Below, piece after piece: positions 58,082 through 64,000 of a stretch of 64,000 nt of DNA. Every line of letters starts with the position of its first letter. Position 1 is the first letter of the stretch. Source of the DNA: Streptomyces fodineus. Its GTDB lineage: Bacteria; Actinomycetota; Actinomycetes; Streptomycetales; Streptomycetaceae. The translations under genes and the position numbers were made by a program. The notes under the pieces are model-generated. The model was not told the origin of the DNA, made no database searches, and was given only the letters and a program-made list of their open reading frames with translations. The stretch covers positions 8,494,001 to 8,558,000 of the forward strand of contig NZ_CP017248.1 of NCBI RefSeq assembly GCF_001735805.1, given 5' to 3'.

Positions 58082-59431
58082 ATGGACCGCCAGTCAGCCC
58101 CCGCCTCCGCCGCGGCCAGATGCCCCATGCACGACGCCGCGTTCGCGGCCGACCCCCACCAGGTCTACGACCGCTTGCGCGCCCAGGGGCCGGCCGGACC
58201 GGTCGAACTCGCCCCCGGTGTCGACGCCACCCTCGTCGTCGACCACGAGACGGCGCTGCGCGTGCTGCAGAACTCCACGCTCTTCGCCCGGGACGCCCGC
58301 CGCTGGAAGGCCCTGGGCGAAGGGCGGGTAGCGCTGGACAGCCCGGTGCTGCCGATGATGGCCTACCGGCCCAACTGCCTGTTCACCGACGGCGCCGTGC
58401 ACCTGCGGCTGCGCAAGGCCGTCACGGACAGCCTCGCCCGGCTCAACATCACCCGGATCCGCCGCGACGTCGAGCCCATCGCCGACTACCTCATCGACCA
58501 GTTCAGCGAGCGGGGCCGCGCCGACCTCCTCAACGACTACGCCAAACTCCTGCCGCTGCTGCTCTTCAACAAGCTCTTCGGCTGCCCGGCGGACATCGGT
58601 GACACCCTCACGAGCGCCGTGTCGGCGATCTTCGACGGCAAGGACGCCCTGCGCGCCAACGAGGAACTCACCTCCTGCCTCATGGAGTTGATCGCTCTCA
58701 AGCGCCGCCGGCCCGGCGACGACATGACCTCCTGGCTGATCCAGCACCCCGCCGGACTGACCGACGAGGAGCTCAAGGACCAGCTGGTCATCCTGATGGG
58801 CGCCGGTGTGGAACCCGAGCGCAACCTGATCGGCAACGCCCTGCTCCTGCTGCTGTCGCCCGACACGAGCGGACGCGACTCCGGCCTGCTGATCGAGGAG
58901 GCGATCGATCATGTGCTGTGGAACCAGACACCGATCGCCAACTACGCCACCCACTACCCGGTCCAGGACGTGGACCTCGGGGGAGTGGTGGCCGAGGCGG
59001 GCACGCCGGTGGTCATCAGCTTCGCCGCGGCCAACAGCGATCCCGCGCTGACCGAGGCCCGCCGCATGCACAGCAAGGGCGCCCACCTGGGGTGGGGAGC
59101 CGGGCCGCACGCCTGCCCGGCCAAGGACCCGGCGCAGGTCATCGCCGTCACCGCGATCGAGAAGATCCTCAACGCCCTGCCCGACCTGATCCTGGCCGTC
59201 CCCGAGAAGGACCTTCAGTGGCGGCCGGGCCCGTTCCACCGGGCGCTGGTCGGGCTGCCCGTGGCCTTCAGCCCGACTCCGGCCACCCATGTCGCCTTCG
59301 CGCTGCAGGGCCGGAACGTCACCGCCGCGGCGGAGCAGCCGCTCCCCACGGCGCCGGTCGCCGCCACCCGCCAGGAACCGGCCAGGAAGAAGGGCTTCTG
59401 GAGCAGCTTCCTGGACATCTTCCGGGTCTGA
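58082..59431 (+). CDS. cvnE: Conservon cytochrome P450 (CvnE, CYP157-like)
   Basis: The 449-residue protein is a P450 with the heme-binding Cys345 in HLGWGAGPHACPA. Two otherwise near-universal features are missing: the K-helix ExxR (E272 is followed by EAIDHVLWNQTP, with no Arg) and the I-helix Thr (GAGVEPERN). Loss of ExxR is known for the CYP157 family, which is typical of conservons. Redox partner and substrate are unknown. The C-terminus ends in a short amphipathic KKGFWSSFLDIFRV, perhaps for membrane contact. ATG 58082 has AGAAGGA upstream. Confidence 0.92.
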   Translation: MDRQSAPASAAARCPMHDAAFAADPHQVYDRLRAQGPAGPVELAPGVDATLVVDHETALRVLQNSTLFARDARRWKALGEGRVALDSPVLPMMAYRPNCLFTDGAVHLRLRKAVTDSLARLNITRIRRDVEPIADYLIDQFSERGRADLLNDYAKLLPLLLFNKLFGCPADIGDTLTSAVSAIFDGKDALRANEELTSCLMELIALKRRRPGDDMTSWLIQHPAGLTDEELKDQLVILMGAGVEPERNLIGNALLLLLSPDTSGRDSGLLIEEAIDHVLWNQTPIANYATHYPVQDVDLGGVVAEAGTPVVISFAAANSDPALTEARRMHSKGAHLGWGAGPHACPAKDPAQVIAVTAIEKILNALPDLILAVPEKDLQWRPGPFHRALVGLPVAFSPTPATHVAFALQGRNVTAAAEQPLPTAPVAATRQEPARKKGFWSSFLDIFRV

Positions 59432-59587
59432 GCGGGGACATGTGATGGACTGATGTGCGGCATGTGACAGGAGCAACACTGTCGCGTGCATGATGAAGGA
59501 GAGGGGAAGGGCAGGTTCCGGCGGTATCGGTAGCGCCCAGCCACAAAGGAGCTTCGCGTGGCCGCCGTTGGCGTCATACGCGGTACC

Positions 59588-59805
59588 ATGCTCGACCGCC
59601 GAGCCGTCATCCCCCTCCTTCGTCGGCTCCGTTCCGACGCAGGCCAGGCCGATCCCCTCCCCGTCTGGGACGAACTGCGCGCACGCTCCCGATCCACACC
59701 GTCGGCCAGTGGCTCGCCTCCCGCCCGGCCGACGTCTCCGCACCGGACGCGGAACTCATGGCAGCGGTCGTGACCGAGGCCCACCATGCCCGCGGCACCG
59801 TCTGA
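59588..59805 (+). pseudogene. Small gene apparently broken by a frameshift
   Basis: Two frames join to a plausible protein of about 70 residues. The first, from ATG 59588, reads MLDRRAVIPLLRRLRSDAGQ and ADPLPVWDELRAR; after a one-base shift near 59680-59690 the second reads LPIHTVGQWLASRPADVSAP, DAELMAAVVTEAHHARGTV and stops at 59803-59805. Each half alone ends in arginine/proline-rich nonsense. It could be a real indel or a sequence error. I do not recognise the family. Confidence 0.45.
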
Positions 59806-59880
59806 CCAGGTCCTCGTACCGGCTGATCGCGCCCTCGTACCGTTGACCAGATCCTCGTACCGGCTGGTCAGGCCCTCGTC
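59802..59880. repeat. Four imperfect 20-bp repeats
   Basis: A unit resembling CTGACCAGGTCCTCGTACC recurs four times with about 20-bp spacing (59802, 59822, 59843, 59862), with alternating CAGGTCC and CGCGCCC-type centres. The last unit forms the C-terminal codons of the SRPBCC gene on the minus strand, so the array straddles a gene end. Confidence 0.6.
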
Positions 59881-60341
59881 AGGCGCCGGTCCAAGGACGT
59901 CACCGCGTCCCGGAAGGTGCGCCCCAGGCCCGCCCGGGCCAGCCTGAACACCCAACGGAACGGCGCCGTCCCGTCGGCGGCGAAGGTCCACTGCACTCGC
60001 GTGCCCGTGCCGCGCGGAGCCAGGCGCCACTCCTCGACCAGGGCACGGATGCCGGGGGCGTTGGTGGCGTCGACGCGGTAGGCGTACACCTCGGGCTCCT
60101 TCGCCACGAGCACCGTCTCCACCAGCCGTGTCCCGCCCCTGAGCCGGATCTCACGCCCGGCGCCACCGTCGGTGGAGCGGGCGAGCGCCACCGTCGGGAA
60201 CCACTGGGTCCAGCCTGGCAGGTCCTCCGCGAGCGCGCGGAACACCTGCTCGGGGGATGCGGAGACCTCCCGCGCGAAGACCAGACGTACGGGCGCGGCG
60301 CCGACGAAGCCGAGATCCACCGGGCGCAGACGACGAGCCAT
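59868..60341 (-). CDS. SRPBCC (START-like) family protein
   Basis: This protein of 157 residues has the START/Bet v1-like ligand-binding fold. After LVFAREVSASPEQVFRALAE it continues with PGWTQWFPTVALARSTDGG, a REIRLRGGTRLVETVLVAK strand and ALVEEWRLAPRGTGTRVQWTF. Such proteins bind lipids or aromatic polyketides, or act as cyclases or coenzyme Q-binding-like proteins. ATG 60341 is used because the protein then begins just before the domain. The stop lies in the fourth 20-bp repeat. Confidence 0.85.
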   Translation of the reverse strand: MARRLRPVDLGFVGAAPVRLVFAREVSASPEQVFRALAEDLPGWTQWFPTVALARSTDGGAGREIRLRGGTRLVETVLVAKEPEVYAYRVDATNAPGIRALVEEWRLAPRGTGTRVQWTFAADGTAPFRWVFRLARAGLGRTFRDAVTSLDRRLTRA

Positions 60342-60411
60342 GGACTTGAACCCCCTTGTGTCACTCCCGCAGGGCGGTCGACCGGGCAGGGCCACCATAG
60401 CTGACGGCTCG

Positions 60412-61242
60412 TCAGATGTCTGCGGCGTCTTCCCCTGGCTCGCCCGCCACCACCACGCGCAGGTGCTCGGAGATCTCCTCACGCGCATCGGTGGGCAGAC
60501 CCGCGTCGGTCACCAGCGTGTCCACCTGCTCCAGCGTGGCGAAGGAACTCAGGCCCACCGTGCCCCACTTGGTGTGGTCGGCGACCACCACGACCCGGCG
60601 CGCGGAGTGCACCAGCCGCCGGTTCGTCTCCGCCTCGGCGAGGTTCGGCGTGGACAGACCGGCCTCGACCGATATGCCGTGCACACCGAGGAACAGCAGA
60701 TCGAAGTGGAGGGCGGCGATCGCCTGGTCCGCCACCGGCCCCACCAGCGAGTCCGACGGCGTGCGCACCCCGCCGGTCAGCACCACCGTGGCCGCGCCCT
60801 GCCGCTGCCCCGAGGTCCGCTGAGCCGCGTGGAAGACATCGGCGACCCGCACCGAGTTCGTCACGACGGTCAGGTCCGGCACCTCCAGCAGGTGCTGCGC
60901 GAGCGCGTACGTCGTCGTACCGCCGGACAGGGCGATCGCCGTGCCCGGGGTGACCAGCTTGGCGGCGGCCCGCGCGATGTCCTCCTTGGCCGTCAGCTCC
61001 AGACCCGACTTCGCCTCGAAGCCCGGCTCATGGGTGCTGGCCTCGACCACGGGCACCGCGCCGCCGTGCACCTTCTCCAGCACGCCCTGGCGGGCGAGGG
61101 CGTCCAGGTCACGGCGTACGGTCATGTCCGAGACGCCGAGCTTGCGGGTCAGTTCGTTCACCCGCACACCGCCCCGGCGCCGGACCTCGTCCAGGATCAG
61201 GGCGCGGCGCTGCTCCGCGAGGAGGTTCTGATTCTCACTCAC
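60412..61242 (-). CDS. DeoR family transcriptional regulator
   Basis: The 276-residue protein has the DeoR-type N-terminal helix-turn-helix (RRALILDEVRRRGGVRVNEL, TRKLGVSDMTVRRDLDAL) and the C-terminal sensor domain with IALSGGTTTYALAQHL and VVADHTKWG. It should respond to a phosphorylated sugar. GTG 61242 is preceded by CGGAG. No sugar gene is adjacent: the neighbours are an SRPBCC gene and a large membrane gene, so the target lies elsewhere. Confidence 0.9.
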   Translation of the reverse strand: MSENQNLLAEQRRALILDEVRRRGGVRVNELTRKLGVSDMTVRRDLDALARQGVLEKVHGGAVPVVEASTHEPGFEAKSGLELTAKEDIARAAAKLVTPGTAIALSGGTTTYALAQHLLEVPDLTVVTNSVRVADVFHAAQRTSGQRQGAATVVLTGGVRTPSDSLVGPVADQAIAALHFDLLFLGVHGISVEAGLSTPNLAEAETNRRLVHSARRVVVVADHTKWGTVGLSSFATLEQVDTLVTDAGLPTDAREEISEHLRVVVAGEPGEDAADI

Positions 61243-61453
61243 GTACGCTCCGGTCCTTTCGCCGCCGTCCGTCCGACACGTCTGCCGCACCGCCTCCGGC
61301 CACGATGTTCCACCGGTCCGGAGATGTGCGGGCGTTCCATCCTTTCACGGGTCGGTACGGGTTGCGCCACCACCTGTCACGACGCGCACATGCCACACGC
61401 GCCCCTCGCTCCCCGCCGCTGTCACCCGGATCGGGGAGATTCCGTGACAAGCG

Positions 61454-63919
61454 GTGTACCCGGCCCCCACACCGGAGATCCTGAAGCCCGCATCGGCACA
61501 GGCCTTCGGGGGCGTCACGGGGGTGCGAAAACAGTGGACCACGCACAGGGACGCTCGGTCCCGGACCGGCCGGGCGGACACCCTCGCCGCGCCGGAGCCC
61601 GGTCTCGTACGCCGGTCCGCCCCGCCGGAGGCCGAGCTGGAGTTACTGGTGCACGGGGTGGGCGGGACCACGCCCGAGGAGATGCTCGGTGACCCGCGTA
61701 CCGTCCGGGTCACCGGCGACGACACGGCCGCTGTCTTCCGGCGCGCCGAGGACGTGCAGGCCGGGGAGGGGACCCGGGACGAGCCGGTCCAGGAGGCGTA
61801 CGTCTGGTGCAATCTCACCTCCGGTGACAGCAGCCGCGCCCTGTGGCTGTTGCTGCTGCCGTTCATGGTGGTCAACCTCGCCCACTGGATGCGCCCCGCC
61901 GCGACCGGCCGGCACCGCGCCGTCCGCCTCTACGGCCTCCTCGTGCGGCTGGCCGCCCTCACCCTCACCGTGCTGTTGGTGGCCGCCGCCTGCGAGGTGG
62001 CCCTGGACCTGGTGGCCTGGCAGTGCGCCGGCGTCCAGCCCTGCGCCCACCGCCACCCCTGGCTGACCTTCCTCGCCCCCCACGCGTCCGCGGCCCCCGG
62101 CGGACACGGCACCTGGTGGAGTCTGCCCGGCCGCCGGCTGGCCCTCGCCGCCCTGGTGCCGACCGCGCTGACGGTCCTGCTCTGGTACCTGTCCCGCCGC
62201 ACCTGGAGCGCGTACGAGTCCCACCGGCCCATGTCCCACGACCCCGAGCCGGACACCGACGGCAGCGCACTGGCCAGGCCCGGCTTCTGGTACGGCCGCC
62301 GCCTCGTGGCCCGGCTGCGCGCCGCGCACACCGCCGCCGCCCTGCTGACCGTCGCCGCCGCCGTCGCGACCCCGGCCGTCCGTTTCGACCACCGGCCCGG
62401 CGGCTCCGCCGCCCTGGACACCCTGGGCCGGCTGCTCACCGCGTCCTTGCTGACCTGCGCGGCGGTGGTGCTGGGCGTCGTCTGCCGCCGGGGCCGCAGC
62501 GAGAACCGCCTCGACGAGCGCCTCGACCGGCACGTCGTACGACTCCTGCCGTTCGGCGCGCTCGCCCTGCTGCTGCTCACCGTGGCCTACGCCGGCTGGG
62601 CCCGGCCCGGCTGGCGGTCCACCGGCCGGCTGCCGGGCGACCCCGCCTTCGGGGCCCTCATGCTGGCCCAGGGACTGCTGGTCGTCACCCTTGCCGTGGT
62701 GGCCGGGTACCTGCACCACCGCAGTCCCGATCCGCGCGCCGGCATGCGCGGACTCGGCGGACCGGCCGTCGCCCTGCTGGCCTGCGCGCTGGGCGGCGTG
62801 ATGTCCGGCGGGGTCGCGCAGCGCGTCGCCGACTGGCTGGACGGCACCCGCGCCCTGCTCCCCGGGCCGCCGGTCCTGCTGACCTGGCAGGCGTCCACGA
62901 TCCCGCCGGTCCTCGCGGTGCTGCTGCTCCTCGCCGCCCGGCTCGGCCTCGGCACCGCCCGGCTGGCCCGGACCGAACGCGACCGGATCCGCCACGAGCA
63001 CCCCGGCGAACCCGAGGACCCGGGCCGTACCCGCGCCATCGCCCATGTCCGCGCGATGGCCACCCTCACCGACCGGGCACCCCTCGTCGTCGCCGTGCTC
63101 GCCGTCACCACGCTGGTGCTCGGCGCTGTGGCGCTGGCCGGTGCGCTGGCCACCGGGAAGACACCCGACGGGGCCGCCCGCCCCGCCTACGACGTCGTAC
63201 AGGCCGTCGCCGAGACCGCGCAGACGCTGGGCTCCTGGCTGGTCGGCCTCGGCTTCGTGCTCTTCGTGACCTGGGGACGGCGCGCCTACAAGGACGCCTC
63301 GGCGCGGCGCACGATCGGCATCCTCTGGGACGTCGGCACCTTCTGGCCGCGCGCCGCGCACCCCTTCGCACCGCCGTGCTACGCCGAGCGCGCGGTGCCG
63401 GACCTGACCTGGCGCATGGCCACCTGGACCCACCGCACCGGTGGCCGGCTGGTCCTCTCCGGCCACTCCCAGGGCAGCGTGCTCGCCGCGGCAGCCGCCT
63501 GGCAGCTGCCCCCGTCCGTCCGCGGCCGGATCGCGCTGCTGACCTACGGCTCCCCGCTGGAGCGCCTGTACGGCCGCTGGTTCCCGGCGCACTTCGGACC
63601 ACCCGCGCTCGCCGCCCTGCACCACGACGTCGCCTGCTGGGGCAACCTGTACCGCCGTACCGACCCCATCGGCGGCCCCGTCCGCGTCCCCGGCGCCACC
63701 ACCCCCGAGGTCGACCACGCCCCGCTGCAGGACCCGCTCGCCTACGGCCGCACGCCCGCGCACCCGCTCCCGGCGCCCATCCTCGGCCACTCCGACTACC
63801 CGGCGGACCCGGCCTTCGCCCACCTACGGGCCCACCTGCTCAGCCGCCTGCGCCCGCCCCTGCCGGGCCCACGCCCAAAACCGGACCGACCGGGTGAGGA
63901 CGGGAACGGCACCGGTTAG
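61454..63919 (+). CDS. Large integral membrane protein with lipase-like GHSQG motif
   Basis: The 821-residue protein has about ten hydrophobic segments. Near residue 63 it has LELLVHGVGGTTPEEML, resembling the oxyanion-hole segment of alpha/beta hydrolases, and at about residues 670-680 LVLSGHSQGSVLAAAAAW, the nucleophile elbow (Gly-His-Ser-x-Gly). A following LLTYGSPLERLYGRW resembles lipase class 3-like sequences. The catalytic acid and His are probably Asp and His in ASTPEVDHAPL-type stretches near the C-terminus, unproven. The start is uncertain: GTG 61454 is the first, but GTG 61523 is also possible. Substrate unknown. Confidence 0.78.
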   Translation: MYPAPTPEILKPASAQAFGGVTGVRKQWTTHRDARSRTGRADTLAAPEPGLVRRSAPPEAELELLVHGVGGTTPEEMLGDPRTVRVTGDDTAAVFRRAEDVQAGEGTRDEPVQEAYVWCNLTSGDSSRALWLLLLPFMVVNLAHWMRPAATGRHRAVRLYGLLVRLAALTLTVLLVAAACEVALDLVAWQCAGVQPCAHRHPWLTFLAPHASAAPGGHGTWWSLPGRRLALAALVPTALTVLLWYLSRRTWSAYESHRPMSHDPEPDTDGSALARPGFWYGRRLVARLRAAHTAAALLTVAAAVATPAVRFDHRPGGSAALDTLGRLLTASLLTCAAVVLGVVCRRGRSENRLDERLDRHVVRLLPFGALALLLLTVAYAGWARPGWRSTGRLPGDPAFGALMLAQGLLVVTLAVVAGYLHHRSPDPRAGMRGLGGPAVALLACALGGVMSGGVAQRVADWLDGTRALLPGPPVLLTWQASTIPPVLAVLLLLAARLGLGTARLARTERDRIRHEHPGEPEDPGRTRAIAHVRAMATLTDRAPLVVAVLAVTTLVLGAVALAGALATGKTPDGAARPAYDVVQAVAETAQTLGSWLVGLGFVLFVTWGRRAYKDASARRTIGILWDVGTFWPRAAHPFAPPCYAERAVPDLTWRMATWTHRTGGRLVLSGHSQGSVLAAAAAWQLPPSVRGRIALLTYGSPLERLYGRWFPAHFGPPALAALHHDVACWGNLYRRTDPIGGPVRVPGATTPEVDHAPLQDPLAYGRTPAHPLPAPILGHSDYPADPAFAHLRAHLLSRLRPPLPGPRPKPDRPGEDGNGTG

Positions 63920-64000
63920 GCCGTGTGCGCGGGTGAGTACTTCGTGGGGGCCGTCGACGAGCCGACCGCCGTGGGCCGTCACGAGCGCGTGCGGCCCGTC
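63920..64000. other. Window edge without a decidable gene
   Basis: Both strands remain open here. The minus strand reads GPHALVTAHGGRLVDGPHEV toward a TAG inside the preceding gene; the plus strand has a GTG at 63923 that stays open to the end. Neither has a ribosome site in view, so no gene is called. Confidence 0.35.

Noticed and set aside
61643..63823. Long minus-strand open frame opposite the large membrane protein
   Set aside because: Repetitive Gly/Gln/Ala/Val composition without domains. The plus-strand frame has clear hydrophobic segments and a GHSQG motif, so it is the gene.

Overview
The window is chromosomal DNA of a Streptomyces or a very close relative. The evidence is the very high GC content with strong third-position GC bias, GTG and TTG starts, many apparently leaderless promoters, a conservon (cvnABCDE), a mycothiol-type enzyme family, a deazaflavin-type oxidoreductase, many paired regulator/enzyme genes, and intergenic repeats typical of Streptomyces genomes. 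No rRNA, tRNA, CRISPR array, prophage or intact insertion sequence was seen.

Left part (1-16.8 kb): a hydrolase tail and a transposase scrap; VOC, methyltransferase, GNAT and GDPD genes; a three-gene operon (DUF6421-like, SDR, threonine aldolase) followed by a leaderless transglutaminase-like gene; two membrane-anchored proteins of unknown function; PlsC-like acyltransferase; divergent DUF4395 and thioredoxin genes; a cysteine-type leader peptide ahead of a flavin reductase; etfBA closed by a perfect hairpin terminator; and an HpcH/HpaI-like aldolase.

Middle part (16.8-45.4 kb): a receptor Ser/Thr kinase; a LacI regulator divergent from a ROK sugar kinase with a clear operator between them; an NPCBM fragment; a P-loop/NUDIX fusion followed by a 26-copy heptanucleotide array; an MBL-fold protein, M20 peptidase and geranylgeranyl-reductase-like protein; a 600-bp degenerate repeat tract; a TetR/deazaflavin oxidoreductase divergon with duplicated operators; a NarL-type two-component system; a MarR regulator divergent from a frameshifted drug efflux MFS gene; relics of an SDR and an ECF sigma factor; a DeoR/SIS/class II aldolase amino-sugar-type cluster; an rRNA methyltransferase, AlkB and a ROK regulator.

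Right part (45.4-64 kb): a TetR-cupin-DUF4865-phosphotriesterase operon; a SHOCT/ABC transporter operon preceded by an element that also precedes the two-component operon; two adjacent tandem-repeat arrays; an RsbW-like ATPase; a Cds1-like PLP enzyme; the conservon with a CYP157-like P450; a probably frameshifted small gene; SRPBCC and DeoR genes; and a large membrane protein with a lipase-like motif.

Overall this looks like ordinary chromosomal DNA with small, locally regulated metabolic operons. The least explained items are the heptanucleotide array, the tandem arrays after the ABC operon, the shared palindromes around the DUF6421 operon, the shared element linking the two-component and ABC operons, and the kinase-NUDIX fusion.
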